Assembly: GCA_963834365.1 (NCBI GenBank)
Contig: CAWIBS010000032.1
Location: forward strand, 310,001 to 374,000
DNA length: 64,000 bases
Direction: 5' to 3'
Origin: CAWJAP01 sp963834365
GTDB lineage: Bacteria; Acidobacteriota; Vicinamibacteria; Vicinamibacterales; Vicinamibacteraceae
The notes below the pieces were generated by a model that was not told where the DNA came from, ran no database searches, and worked only from the letters and a program-made list of their open reading frames with translations. Position 1 is the first letter of the stretch. Every line of letters begins with the position of its first letter. The position numbers were made by a program, and so were the translations under genes. This document shows positions 9,551 through 19,071 of this stretch, piece after piece.

Positions 9551-10177
9551 GTGGCCGCTCCCCAGTCGCATCCGCTCGTCATCGGGGTCGCCGGCGGCTC
9601 AGGCTCGGGGAAGACCACTGTCGTCCGGAAAATCGTTGAGAGTCTCGGCCCGGATCGGGTGACGGTCCTCGAGCACGATCGCTACTACAGGGATCGTCCC
9701 GATCTCAGGCTCGAGGACCGTGCGGCGCTCAACTACGATCATCCTGACGAGCTCGAGACCGACTTGATGGTGCGCCACCTCGCGGAGCTCCGTGAGGGCC
9801 GGGCGGTCGACGTGCCGTTGTACGACTTCACGCGGTACGCGCGGCGGACGACCACCGAGACGCTGCTGCCGCGACGCGCGATCATCGTCGAAGGCATTCT
9901 CGTGTTCGCCGACGCGGCGCTGCGACGACTGATGGACGTCAAGGTCTTCGTGGACACCGACGACGACACCCGGGTGATTCGCCGCCTGCAACGAGACGTG
10001 GCGGAGCGCGGCCGGACGATGCAGTCGGTCATCGAGCAGTATCTCGGGAGCGTCAAGCCGATGCACCTCGAGTTCGTCGAGCCGAGCAAGCGCTATGCGG
10101 ACGTCATCGTCCCGCAGGGCGGGCACAACTCCGTGGCGATCGACTTGCTGCTCACGATGATCAGGAGTCTGATCTAG
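9551..10177 (+). CDS. udk: Uridine kinase
   Basis: 208 residues. The P-loop GGSGSGKTT is at about 15-23. EHDRYYRD and NYDHPDELETDL are uridine/cytidine kinase substrate-site motifs, and the C-terminal half has the IVEGILVFAD and RRLQRDVAERGR segments of Udk. It phosphorylates uridine and cytidine to UMP and CMP in nucleoside salvage. The start is a GTG with no strong ribosome site. I keep it because the P-loop begins only about 15 residues later, as in homologues. A phosphoribulokinase is unlikely given the length and motifs. Confidence 0.92.
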   Translation: MAAPQSHPLVIGVAGGSGSGKTTVVRKIVESLGPDRVTVLEHDRYYRDRPDLRLEDRAALNYDHPDELETDLMVRHLAELREGRAVDVPLYDFTRYARRTTTETLLPRRAIIVEGILVFADAALRRLMDVKVFVDTDDDTRVIRRLQRDVAERGRTMQSVIEQYLGSVKPMHLEFVEPSKRYADVIVPQGGHNSVAIDLLLTMIRSLI

Positions 10178-10240
10178 TGGCGCCGCGCTCCGAGATCCAC
10201 GACTGAAATGACCGTTACAGTCCACTAGAGCTTCCCGTCC

Positions 10241-11062
10241 GTGGTCATTCGCGATCTCCACACGCTCGACGACTTCGCGGCCGTGGTGTCGCTGCAGCGC
10301 GAGATCTGGGGCACGGAATACGACGATGTGGTGCCGCTGTCGATGCTGGCGGTGGCGGTCAAGCGGGGCGGGATCCTGCTCGGGGCGTTCGAGCCCGGCG
10401 GATCGATCGTCGGATTCACCTATGCCATTCCTGGCCTGAAGGACGGCCGGCCTCTTCAGTGGTCGCACATGCTGGGTGTGCTGCCGACCCGCAGGGGATC
10501 GGGCGTCGGCTACCGGCTGAAGCTCGCGCAGCGTGAGCGGACCCTCGCTCAGGGACTCGATCTGGTCGAGTGGACCTACGACCCGCTGCTCGTGACCAAC
10601 GCGTATCTGAACGTGACGCGTCTCGGCGCGGTCGTCGAGGAATACTACGAGAACGTCTACGGCGCCTCCACGAGCCCGCTGCACTACGGCGCGCCCACCG
10701 ATCGGTTCGTGGCGTCCTGGCGGATTTCGACGCCGCACGTGCGCCGGCGGATCGAGGCGGGGCCGCTCGTCGCGCGCGACGCGAGCGTGGCGCGCGCGCC
10801 GTCGATCCTCGAGACGCGCCAGGCGGGAACGTGGCGAGCGCCGGTAGCGGAGCCGCCCCTGGATCGCGACGATCCGCGGCTGTTCGTCGAGATTCCGACC
10901 GGATTCCTCGAGATGCTGGGCGCTGCGCCCGAGCTCGCCCGCGACTGGCGGGCGTTGACCAGGCGGTTGTTTCAGGCCTATTTCGCCCGGGGCTACCGTG
11001 TCGTCGACTTCACGAGCGATCGCGAGACACGACGCGCGGGGTATCTGCTGCAACGAACGTAG
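10241..11062 (+). CDS. GNAT-superfamily acetyltransferase-like protein (COG3375 type)
   Basis: 273 residues from a GTG start. The N-terminal 150 residues resemble the predicted acetyltransferase family COG3375: VSLQREIWG, then GFTYAIPG, HMLGVLPTRRGSGVGYRLK as the acetyl-CoA loop, and VEWTYDPLLVTNAYLNVTRLGAV. The rest (PTDRFVASWRI, ETRQAGTWRAP) is a family-specific C-terminal extension. Substrate unknown; some relatives lie near menaquinone genes, but nothing here supports that. It follows udk by 63 bases and may share its transcript. Confidence 0.78.
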   Translation: MVIRDLHTLDDFAAVVSLQREIWGTEYDDVVPLSMLAVAVKRGGILLGAFEPGGSIVGFTYAIPGLKDGRPLQWSHMLGVLPTRRGSGVGYRLKLAQRERTLAQGLDLVEWTYDPLLVTNAYLNVTRLGAVVEEYYENVYGASTSPLHYGAPTDRFVASWRISTPHVRRRIEAGPLVARDASVARAPSILETRQAGTWRAPVAEPPLDRDDPRLFVEIPTGFLEMLGAAPELARDWRALTRRLFQAYFARGYRVVDFTSDRETRRAGYLLQRT

Positions 11063-11070
11063 AACGGAGG

Positions 11071-11095
11071 GGTCCGGCTGAAGCCGGACACTACG
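11071..11095 (-). repeat. REP-like palindromic element, copy 2
   Basis: Exact 25-nt copy in inverted orientation, eight bases after the acetyltransferase gene. It is followed by an array of 8/16-nt units. Confidence 0.85.
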
Positions 11096-11124
11096 TTCAG
11101 GAAACTCACGTCGTTGTGTCCGGC

Positions 11125-11201
11125 GCCCAGTCCCCTATCCGCCCAGTCCCCCACCCGCCCAGTCCCCCAGCCGCCCAGTCCCCAGCCGCCTAGTCCCCCA
11201 A
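11125..11201. repeat. 16-nt tandem array (CCGCCCAGTCCCCCAC type)
   Basis: About five imperfect 15-16-nt units built from the 8-mer CCCAGTCC. The array fills the space between two convergent genes and ends at the glycosidase stop codon. Related octamer words occur at 21824, 54895 and, inverted, at 61793. Confidence 0.75.
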
Positions 11202-13672
11202 CTACGGCATCCCCAGCGTCGAGTGCGCGCTCACCCACGCGCCGGGCTGACCCCAGTACATCGCCCGCTCGGCGACGATGCCCGGCGGCACCACGCCCGC
11301 TGCGGTGGGGACGACGATCACCTCGGTCGAGAAGGGCTTGTTCCTGAGCGCCTCGTAGTCCCAGGGGATCACGGTCAGGCGGCGGCCGGCGAGAACGTTG
11401 ACGAACTCGGTGTGCGTGGACCCGTCCTGGAGACCGAACTCGAGGCGGACATGCGCGTCGGTCGGCGAGGGGTTGGCCAGCAGGAAGAAGGGCGCGTAAA
11501 AGCCGTCGCCTTCAGTCGAGCCCTCGGCGAACATCCAGCGTTGGGAGGGCGCGGTGGCGCCTTCGGTGGCGTGGCCGATACGCCAGCCTTCGCCGAAATA
11601 CATCGCGCGCTCGGCAATCACCGGGACCGCGACCGGCACGCCGGCCGCCGGATCCCCGATCGATCGGACGAGAATCCCGAACGCGCCTTCGATTGGCGGT
11701 GCGATGGTGAATCGACGGCGGCCGAGCACCTCGTAGTGGTACGGCTGCGAGAGTCCCGACTCCTGCATGTAGCGGACCTCGACCCTGGCCGTCTGCGGAT
11801 TCGGGTTCATCAGCAGCAGGTAGGTGGACCAGGGGCCACCCTGGCTGCCTTCGCCGAAGTACCAGGTCAGCGAGGGGAAGGGGACGCCGCGCGTGCTGTG
11901 GCCCTCGATCTCGTTGTTCCAGGCGATGGTGCGTTCGGCGACGACGGGCGCCGGCTTCCCCGGGGCGTCCCCGCCCTCCCACACGGCGCTGACGAGCGTC
12001 GAATGCTCGCCTTCGATGCCGGGAACGCTGTTGACGCGGACGCGGTGGTGGCCGCGCGGGTTGATCACCTGTTCGGCGACTGCGATCGATCCGCTGGCGT
12101 TGAGGAACTCCCAGGTCACCCTGATTGGGTGCCCGTTCGGGTTGTATGCCGTGTTGTCGTGTCTCCAGTACGTGCCGCCGACCACGCCTTCCGCGAAGTA
12201 CCAGCGGTCGCTGCGCTCGCCGGTGCCCTGGGAATTGCGGCCGGCCTCCTGGCTGTTCCAGTAGTCGGCGTGCTCGGCCCAGATCGGCAGCGACGGCGAG
12301 GCCGGAAGGACGCTGACGCCCTGTTCCACACCGCCGTGTCCCTGCGTCGGCACATGGACCGTCGTCCGGCTGGTCGGGGGGAGGTCGTAGGGCCTCTCAA
12401 TCACCGACCCGGCCGCGTTCGAGTAGAGGACGGTTGCCCGCGTCGCATAGGCGTGCGGGTTCTGCAGCAGGACGAAGTCGTCGTGTCCGGCTTCACCGGT
12501 CGTGCCCGCGAAGTGCATCGCCGGCGGGTTGGCCGCGATGTGTCCCTGGAGCAGGCCGTAGGCCGGACAGGGCAGCTTGTTCTCGTCGAGAAGATTCAGC
12601 CCGATGTCACGGCACGGGCCCGGGGCGCGCATGTCGCCCGGGAACACCTTGCTGATCCAGCCATTGCGGCCGAAATGCAGCAGCGCGTTCGCCATCCCGC
12701 TGCCGCCGTTGGTTTCCGTGATCCAGACCTCACGCCGGAAGTACGGCGCCATCTTGTCGAAGATGGCCCTGAGCGAACCGCCGTCGGCCTGGATGTTGTA
12801 GGCGTGGATGGCCAGCACGTCGAACAGCCGCCCGTACGGTCCGCGTCCGCAGTGACCGGTCTGTTCGAGCTTGAGGAAATGCTCGACCGCGTCGGGGTGG
12901 TACTCGTCGGGACCGACGACCACGATCCCGGGGTTCACCGCGAGGGCGGCGTCGCGGCCGGGTTTGATGACCTTGTCCACCAGTTGACCGAGCCGGTCGT
13001 AGCAGGGCGCCACCCCCTGCTCCGGCCAGAAGTGGCGCTCGTTGGGCTCGTTCCAGAAGCCCCAGTACTTGACGCGATCGCTGTACCGCTTGACGGCCTC
13101 CGCGACGAAGTGCTTCCAGTTCGCGCTCTGATTGCCGCCCGCCGGATCGAACGGAGCCCACGCGTTAGCCGCCCCGGCCGGGCCGCAGCCGGGCCTGGTC
13201 TCGTCGTAAGCGTCGAGGTCGCCGATCCGGACGTAGCATTGCAGCCACGAGTAGGTGGGCACGCCACCGTGGGCCCAGGCGGGCGCACCCAGGATGGTGA
13301 CGTAGACGTTGAGACCCTCGGCGACTGCGGCGTCGATGTCGAAATCGGCCTGCGCCCAGTTCCAGTTCACCGGGTTCGGGTCGTTGTTCGGCTGGACGAT
13401 TCCCAACTGAGCCAGTAGCGGACCCAGCCCGCCCCGACTTCGCGCACGCGCTGGTGGACGGTCGTGCCAGTCCCGAAATGCTCCGCGCCCGCGTGCTCGA
13501 TCGAGAAGTTGACCATCCCGTACTGGTTGTTCACGCCGTACGGGTTGTGCTCGGCCGCGCGATACCCTGACAGCGAGCCCTTCGAAACGGACGCCCGGAC
13601 CGCCGTCCCGGACGAGCCCACACACCACACGCAGGCGCCGGCCGCTGCCAGCGCCGCCATCAGTTTTCGCAT
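11202..13672 (-). CDS. Secreted clan GH-A glycosidase-like protein with three C-terminal repeats, one-base frameshift
   Basis: About 823 residues after correction. The signal peptide starts at 13672 (MRKLMAALAAAGACVW). The N-terminal half is a TIM-barrel glycosidase of the GH39/GH5 type, with the acid/base glutamate in FWNEPNE and the nucleophile in VWITETNGG. The C-terminal 340 residues are three repeats of about 115 residues, each starting WYFAEG-like and ending in VAERAMYW-like plus GHAT or GHST. The frame breaks at the CCC run 13402-13404. Adding one base joins RYWLSWG to IVQPNNDPNP and gives a continuous protein. The upstream part of the long frame (13410-13730) is a shadow of the true N-terminus. 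The substrate is probably an extracellular polysaccharide, which is inference. Confidence 0.75.
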
Positions 13673-13775
13673 CTGAACGTCCCGGCCGGCTGCGGTCCGA
13701 CCGGACACCGGCACGGATGAGCCTCCTCAACCGTTGTAATCGGGACGGCGCGGGTTCCGCAACAGGGAAATTCCC

Positions 13776-14648
13776 CTAGCGCGCCCGCGTCGCGACGGCG
13801 ACACGCGCGATCCCCTGCAGATCGCGTTTGATTTCCCGGACGATCCAGCCTTCCGCGTCGAGCCGCCTGCCGATGGCTTCGGCCTGCCCCTGCCCGAACT
13901 CGAACACGAGCGCGCCGCCAGGCCGCAGCACCCGGCCGGCAGAGGCGACGATCCGCTCGATGTGTTCCAGACCCGCCGGGCCGGAAAACAGCGCCATTGC
14001 GGGCTCGAACCTTCGCACATCGTCCACCACGTCGGGGCTGTCGTCGGCGACGTACGGCGGGTTGGAGACGACCAGGTCGGCAAACCTCGCAGAGGCGAAC
14101 GCCGTCAGGAGATCCGCCGCCACCAGGTGCACGCGGGAGCCGAGGCCGTGGCGGGCGATGTTGCGGCGCGCCACGGCCAGCGCCTCCAGGGAAACGTCGC
14201 TGGCAATGACGCGGAGGTGGGGATCGTCGTGCGCCAGCGCGGCGCCCAGGCACCCGCTGCCCGTGCCGATGTCGAGCACGACGGCCGGAGACGCGGGTCG
14301 AGCGTGGGCCTGCAGCCATGCCTGCGCGGCTTCGACGACCAGTTCGGTCTCGGGACGCGGGATGAGCACCGCCGGCGTCACCTCGAAGTCGAGTCCCCAG
14401 AACTCACGGCGCCCGGTGATATAAGCCACCGGCTCCCGCGCGGCCCGCCGCGCGATCAGCGTCGCCAGCCGGGTCTGGAACGAGACCGGTGGGGGGGCGG
14501 CACGACGGAGCAGCATCGTCGCCCGATCCCAGCCAAGGACATGGCGTGCCAGGACCTCGACATCGAGCTTCGCATCGGCGCGCGTCAGCCCGGAGGCTTC
14601 GAGCACTGCCGCGCCGTCGCCGAGAATCTCAGCCACTGAAGAAGGCAC
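13776..14648 (-). CDS. prmC: Release factor glutamine N5-methyltransferase
   Basis: 290 residues. It methylates the GGQ glutamine of RF1/RF2 with S-adenosylmethionine. The N-terminal helical domain is followed by REPVAYITGRREFWGLDF, which is diagnostic for PrmC. The AdoMet motif VLDIGTGSGCLGAALA and the catalytic NPPY in VVSNPPYVADD are intact. The usual partner prfA is not adjacent; the neighbours are unrelated exported proteins. The ATG start follows no strong ribosome site. Confidence 0.94.
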   Translation of the reverse strand: MPSSVAEILGDGAAVLEASGLTRADAKLDVEVLARHVLGWDRATMLLRRAAPPPVSFQTRLATLIARRAAREPVAYITGRREFWGLDFEVTPAVLIPRPETELVVEAAQAWLQAHARPASPAVVLDIGTGSGCLGAALAHDDPHLRVIASDVSLEALAVARRNIARHGLGSRVHLVAADLLTAFASARFADLVVSNPPYVADDSPDVVDDVRRFEPAMALFSGPAGLEHIERIVASAGRVLRPGGALVFEFGQGQAEAIGRRLDAEGWIVREIKRDLQGIARVAVATRAR

Positions 14649-14928
14649 GGACGGAAGCCACGGATGGATCTGACGAGATCAGACGAGAGCTACCGGACGC
14701 CATGGACAGATCGGAGAGATCAAGGCCACGGTGGGACAGCCCTTCAGGGCCGTCGCGGCGAAAGAGCTGAACGCTGTCCCACCTCGGGCTACAGGCCACA
14801 GTTCGGACAAAGTCGGACGATAGCAGGAAGGGTCCGGCGCTCCAAGGGGCGGAGCCAGCGCGCTGACGCCAGGCGCCGCGGCATGCACGGGCATGTCTTG
14901 GTCGTCGCGGTGAGAGTCACGGTCCAGT
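14649..14928. other. Intergenic stretch with inverted repeats, no gene seen
   Basis: About 280 bases between prmC and the TIMP-like gene, both leftward. GTGGGACAGCCCTTCAGGGC near 14731 is partly mirrored by GAACGCTGTCCCACCTCGGG near 14769, giving a GTGGGACAG/CTGTCCCAC pairing over about 45 bases. Short open frames here lack ribosome sites and family features. Confidence 0.4.
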
Positions 14929-16233
14929 TCAATAGCGGTGGGCGCAGTCGGTGAACGGGGCAACGAGCGTGAGGTGTCGACCCGCCTGCCCCGCGGGCAG
15001 CTCGATGGCCGGCAGCTTCTCGCCGCGCCAGCGCTTATCCTGCGCCCCCGGCGGAGCGGTCGGGACCGATGGCGTGACGACGAGCGTGTAGGCTTGATCG
15101 CGGAGCAGCGTCAGGGTGTGCACTCCCTCGAGCGTCATGCCGTGCTCGACGCGCCGGGGTTCGGCGCGCGTGTGCGCCTCCGCGGAGACGACCGACGGCG
15201 TCGAGCCGTCGCGGCACGACACTGCAAACGTGAACGTCCGCCTGGGAAGCGCTTTGGGAAGCACGAACAGCTTGTCCATCTCGGTGGTCCCAGCTCCCAC
15301 GCCAATGCGCGTTGCCGACGCCGCATCGCCTCCGCCGAAGAACGTTTTCGGCCAGGGCTCGCGTCCCGTGGGGTTGCCGCCGGGGTTGACTGCCAGGCGG
15401 TACTCGCCCGGCGAGAGGCCGTCGAACGAGAAACGGCCGTCCGCCCTGGTCGTCGTGCCGGTGAGGATTCGCGACAGGTCGTCGTCGGGTTCTTCGCCGT
15501 ACAACGACAGGTACACGCCCTCGGCCGGGCGTCCCTCAGCCGTCACCACGCGGCCGGTGATCTCGCCCGACGGCTGCAGCACCACCGACGCTGCCGTGCA
15601 GGCGTGCGGGCCGTCGATCGTCACCGACTTCGCCATCCACGGCTCGAGGCTCTGGCCGGCGTCGACCTCGATCTCGTACGTGCCCGGCGGAACATCGCTG
15701 AACGTGAACTGTCCCCACGCGTCGCTCGTCGCCGTGACGCGGCCGGCGGGCAGATCGATCGCCACGCGCACCGCGGCAACTGGATCCAACGACTGAAAGC
15801 GCCTGATGCGCTCGATGTCGTAGCGGGTGACGCGGCCGTACACGCGTCCGGGGACAGGGGGCAGCTCGGGATCCGGCGCACCGGCCGGAATCCTGACCGT
15901 GGGGCTGCAGGCGTCAATCGACATCCGGCCCTCGCCGCGGCTCGTGTAGATCACATAGCGCTGCCCCTCGCTCAGCCGGACGCCGCAACTCGAGCGAGCA
16001 TCAGACCAGAGATCGACCGCCGGCTCCTCGATGCCCTTCACCGGCCTCACGACCCGCAGACGCATGTGGAAGTCGTCGCCGACTCGCTGCACCGTCATCA
16101 CTTCGCCAATGAAGATGACGGCAGTGCTGAAGGCCGAGCAGGGCGTCTCGCCGCGGATACAACTGCACGCCGCTGCCGGGCGTGCGAGGACTCCGGCGAA
16201 CACGACGGTGAGCGCAATCACCGCAAGGCGCAT
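14929..16233 (-). CDS. Exported protein: TIMP-like N-terminus plus carboxypeptidase-regulatory-like repeats
   Basis: 434 residues from the ATG at 16233. A signal peptide ends at PAAA, so the mature protein would begin CSC, as in tissue inhibitors of metalloproteinases, followed by VIFIGEV and cysteines at CGVRL and DACSP. The rest contains at least two beta-sandwich segments of the CarboxypepD_reg type (GQFTFSDVPPGTYEIEVDAG and GRFSFDGLSPGEYRLAVNPG). Such proteins are exported and often surface-associated in Acidobacteriota and Bacteroidota. A metalloprotease-inhibitor role is inferred from the N-terminal cysteine motif only. Confidence 0.7.
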   Translation of the reverse strand: MRLAVIALTVVFAGVLARPAAACSCIRGETPCSAFSTAVIFIGEVMTVQRVGDDFHMRLRVVRPVKGIEEPAVDLWSDARSSCGVRLSEGQRYVIYTSRGEGRMSIDACSPTVRIPAGAPDPELPPVPGRVYGRVTRYDIERIRRFQSLDPVAAVRVAIDLPAGRVTATSDAWGQFTFSDVPPGTYEIEVDAGQSLEPWMAKSVTIDGPHACTAASVVLQPSGEITGRVVTAEGRPAEGVYLSLYGEEPDDDLSRILTGTTTRADGRFSFDGLSPGEYRLAVNPGGNPTGREPWPKTFFGGGDAASATRIGVGAGTTEMDKLFVLPKALPRRTFTFAVSCRDGSTPSVVSAEAHTRAEPRRVEHGMTLEGVHTLTLLRDQAYTLVVTPSVPTAPPGAQDKRWRGEKLPAIELPAGQAGRHLTLVAPFTDCAHRY

Positions 16234-16556
16234 ATGCAGGCTCCTGTCTGACTGACGCCGCACCGGTGAACCTGAACATCCGCGACGATGCGAAGAGGAC
16301 GGGACGCCGCTGCAACTATTGGAACCCGATCACCCTGAAACAGTTCATTCGCAATCCAGGCAGCCTTGGGCCGGATGCCAGGTGCAAAAGCAGACCCGCT
16401 GGCTTTTCTCCGTGGCTCCCTTGTCCGGGGCCCGGATCCCGTCAGATCCTGTCCCGTGGCACTCGTCCGTGGCGCTTGTCCATGGCCGTGGTCCGTGGCC
16501 CTTGTCCGTGGCCCTTGTCAGAACTGTCCGTGGCCCGATATGGTGACGTCGTGTCC
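16234..16556. repeat. Intergenic region with a 15/16-nt tandem array
   Basis: Between the divergent TIMP-like gene and the DinB-like gene. The left 200 bases show nothing recognisable. Positions 16441-16540 hold five or six imperfect copies of a word like GTCCGTGGCCCTTGT. The array ends about 15 bases before the chosen start of the next gene, so the native promoter and ribosome site must lie in or near the repeats. Confidence 0.65.
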
Positions 16557-17045
16557 ATGGGTGAGGCGCTGCTCCCCGAATTCGACTTCGAGATGGCGCT
16601 CACGCGGTCGCTGCTCGAGCGCATGCCGGACCGGCAGGCAGCATGGAAGCCTGATCCGGCGTCGATGACGCTCGGAGAGCTGGCGGCGCTCATTGCTTCG
16701 CTGCCGTCGTGGGCGGCGCCGGCATTGCGGCAGGACGCGATCGACGTCGCGAGCGGTCCGGCGCCGCGGCCGTTCGAGTCCGTGGTGGCAACGCTGGCGG
16801 CGTTCGATGCGGCCGTCAAGGCCGCGCGCGCCGCCATTCGGGCGGTGTCGGACGCCGACGCGATGACGCGGTGCACGCTGACGCGGGGCGACGGTGCCGT
16901 CCAGACGATGTCACGGCTCGCCATGCTTCGCGTCGTCGTGCTCAGCCACCTCGTGCACTATCGTGGACAATTGAGCGTGTATCTGCGGCTGCACGACATT
17001 CCGCTCCCATCGCTGTACGGCCCGAGTGCCGACACCTTGCACTGA
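16557..17045 (+). CDS. DinB-family protein
   Basis: 162 residues from the ATG at 16557 (GTG 16551 is an alternative). It is a four-helix-bundle DinB/YfiT-like protein. MTLGELAALIASLPSW and HLVHYRGQLSVYLRLHDIPLPSLYGPSAD are the family's N- and C-terminal signatures, including the HxxxHxxQ-like metal/thiol site (HLVHYRGQ). Related proteins are metal-dependent thiol transferases or of unknown role. Its stop overlaps the next start as TGATG, so the two are translated together. Confidence 0.8.
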   Translation: MGEALLPEFDFEMALTRSLLERMPDRQAAWKPDPASMTLGELAALIASLPSWAAPALRQDAIDVASGPAPRPFESVVATLAAFDAAVKAARAAIRAVSDADAMTRCTLTRGDGAVQTMSRLAMLRVVVLSHLVHYRGQLSVYLRLHDIPLPSLYGPSADTLH

Positions 17046-18022
17046 TGCGTATCGGCCGCGCGTTGCTCGTCACCGCCCTCGTCGCCGCTGCAGCGTCCGC
17101 GGTTCACAGGCGTCCGGCGGCCAGCCAGCCGCCGGCGGCGCCGCATCAGTATCTGTTCTGGTACTTCACCGGCAACGGCGAGGACGGGTTGCACCTGGCG
17201 TCGAGCGCCGATGGTCTCGAGTGGTCGGCGCTGAAGGGCGGCGCGTCGTTTCTCCGATCGCAGGTCGGATCGGCACTGATGCGCGATCCGAGCATCGTGC
17301 GCGGTCCGGATGGCCGGTTTCACCTGGTCTGGACGACAGGCTGGTGGGACAAGGGCATTGGCATCGCCCATTCGACCGACCTCGTGACGTGGTCCGAACC
17401 GGCGGCGGTTCCCGTCATGGCGCACGAGCCGGCCGCCCTGAACGCGTGGGCGCCGGAGATTTTCTACGATGCCGAGGGCGGCCGCTATTTGATCGTCTGG
17501 GCATCCACGATCCCGGGCCGGTTCCCGGCCTCCGACGAGACCGGCAACGTCGAGAAACAGGGAAAACTGAACCACCGTCTCTATTCCGTGACGACGAAGG
17601 ACTTCGCCACCTACTCGCCGGCGACACTGTTCTTCGACGACGGCTTCAACGTGATCGACGGCACGATCGTGCAGGCCGGTCCAGGACGGTATGCGCTGGT
17701 GCTGAAGGACGAGACCGAGCGTCCCATCGCGAAGAAGAACCTGCGCGTCGCGTTTGCGGAACGTGCCGAAGGACCGTTCGGGCGCGCCTCGGCGCCGTTC
17801 TCGCCGGCCTGGGTGGAAGGCCCCTCGCTGCTGCGCGTCGGCGGTGCCTGGCTGCTGTATTTCGACGAGTACACGCGGAAGAAGTACGGCGCGATGCAGT
17901 CGCCCGACCTCGTCACGTGGACGAACGTCTCGGTGCGCTTCCCCGATGGTGCGCGGCACGGCACCGCGTTCATGGCGCCGCCCGACGTGGTGGCGCGGCT
18001 TCGCGCGCTCAAGCCGGAGTAG
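17045..18022 (+). CDS. Exported GH43-like five-bladed propeller glycosidase
   Basis: 325 residues. The N-terminal signal-like segment (ALLVTALVAAAASAV) precedes a GH43/GH32-like beta-propeller: MRDPSIVRGPDGRFHLVWT supplies the first acidic residue, NAWAPEIFYD the typical second-blade motif, and VIDGTIVQAGPGRYALVLKDE the third. Repeated blade starts read SADGLEWSAL, STDLVTWSEP and SPDLVTWTNV. It is probably a periplasmic or secreted arabinan- or xylan-side-chain hydrolase; the substrate cannot be told. Translationally coupled to the DinB-like gene; its 3' end overlaps convergent ctaA by 14 bases. Confidence 0.78.
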   Translation: MRIGRALLVTALVAAAASAVHRRPAASQPPAAPHQYLFWYFTGNGEDGLHLASSADGLEWSALKGGASFLRSQVGSALMRDPSIVRGPDGRFHLVWTTGWWDKGIGIAHSTDLVTWSEPAAVPVMAHEPAALNAWAPEIFYDAEGGRYLIVWASTIPGRFPASDETGNVEKQGKLNHRLYSVTTKDFATYSPATLFFDDGFNVIDGTIVQAGPGRYALVLKDETERPIAKKNLRVAFAERAEGPFGRASAPFSPAWVEGPSLLRVGGAWLLYFDEYTRKKYGAMQSPDLVTWTNVSVRFPDGARHGTAFMAPPDVVARLRALKPE

Positions 18023-18980
18023 CCCGGGTGGGCATCTCCCGGGACGTCACGGGCGAGCGCGAGACGCCACCGTGGCTCACCGCCGCTTCGGCTGCGAGCG
18101 TCGTCGCGGCGAGCAGCACGAGCGACATCCAGAGCAGGTCTGCCACGAGCAGGTGCAGCAGCTGCATCCACACAGGGGCCAGCAGCAGGACGTTCGTCAG
18201 GCCCAGTGCCAGCTGCAGGGCAGCGAGCCCCGCCGCGATTCCGCCGAACCGTCGCGCCGCGCCGAGATCGGCGGCGGCGGGAATCCGTGGCGCGAGCATC
18301 AGCACGAGCGCGCCGGCGACGGTTGCCAGGACGGGGTGAAGGAGGCGGAGCCTCAGCAGCACGTGAGAGGAGGCCGACAGGTCCTGCGTCAACGCCTGGG
18401 AGAGTGAGCCGGCCGGGAAGAGCGTGTCGCCGAGCGCCGCGACCGCGCCGCTCATGCTCACGACGAGCACGCCGCCGAGCAGCAGACCCAGCTGCGCCAC
18501 CGGGCCGCGACGGCCGGCGAGCCGAATCGGCGCGCCGCCCGACAGCCAGTGGGCCGTGAGCGTCAGCGCGGCGAGCAGCAGCAGCGTGTTGGTCAGGTGC
18601 GCGGCCATGAACATCGCGCGCGCCATGCTGGCGTTGTCGGCGACGAGCTCGAACAGCACCAGCCCCGCGCCCACCGCCGCCTCGACGAGCATGAGGCCGA
18701 CGACCCACCCTGCCGCGCGCCGCGCCGGATGCCCGGGGCCGTGCGCCCGCCGCGTCCAGACGAGCAGGGCCACCACGGCCACGAGGGCGAACCCGCTGGT
18801 CACGCGATGCGAGAGCTCGATCAGCATCTGCAGGCTCGGCGCTCTCGGGATCACCTCGCCGTTGCACAGCGGCCAGTGCTGGCCGCATCCGGCCCCCGAC
18901 CCGCTCGCCCGCACGTACGCGCCCCAGAGGATGACGGCAATGTTGTAGGCGACGACGCTCCAGGCAAAACGAGCGAGCAC
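18009..18980 (-). CDS. ctaA: Heme A synthase (CtaA/Cox15 family)
   Basis: 323 residues, about eight transmembrane helices. It oxidises the C8 methyl of heme O to make heme A for aa3-type cytochrome oxidase. Heme-ligand histidines are seen in ELSHRVTSG, AAHLTNT, RLLHPVLA and LLHLLVADL, and the extracellular cysteine pair is in CGQHWPLCNGEVIP. No oxidase genes are adjacent. It supports an aerobic respiratory chain. The C-terminal 30 residues are polar and variable. Confidence 0.9.
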   Translation of the reverse strand: MLARFAWSVVAYNIAVILWGAYVRASGSGAGCGQHWPLCNGEVIPRAPSLQMLIELSHRVTSGFALVAVVALLVWTRRAHGPGHPARRAAGWVVGLMLVEAAVGAGLVLFELVADNASMARAMFMAAHLTNTLLLLAALTLTAHWLSGGAPIRLAGRRGPVAQLGLLLGGVLVVSMSGAVAALGDTLFPAGSLSQALTQDLSASSHVLLRLRLLHPVLATVAGALVLMLAPRIPAAADLGAARRFGGIAAGLAALQLALGLTNVLLLAPVWMQLLHLLVADLLWMSLVLLAATTLAAEAAVSHGGVSRSPVTSREMPTRATPA

Positions 18981-19022
18981 GGTGCGATCATACGGGAAGA
19001 GGCTTCAGGCCAGGCCTCGGGG

Positions 19023-19050
19023 TCAGGGATCAGGAGTCTGGGATCAGACC
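19023..19050 (+). repeat. Heptamer array, four units
   Basis: Four phased units of TCAGGGA type (reverse complement of the TGATCCC words after lon) lie 20 bases upstream of the hydrolase start. Confidence 0.7.
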
Positions 19051-19071
19051 GTTCCACTGAAAGCCTGCACC

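Noticed and set aside
14679..14963. Small coding region between prmC and the TIMP-like gene
   Set aside because: No ribosome site, no recognisable motif, and partial overlap with the neighbouring gene and an inverted repeat.
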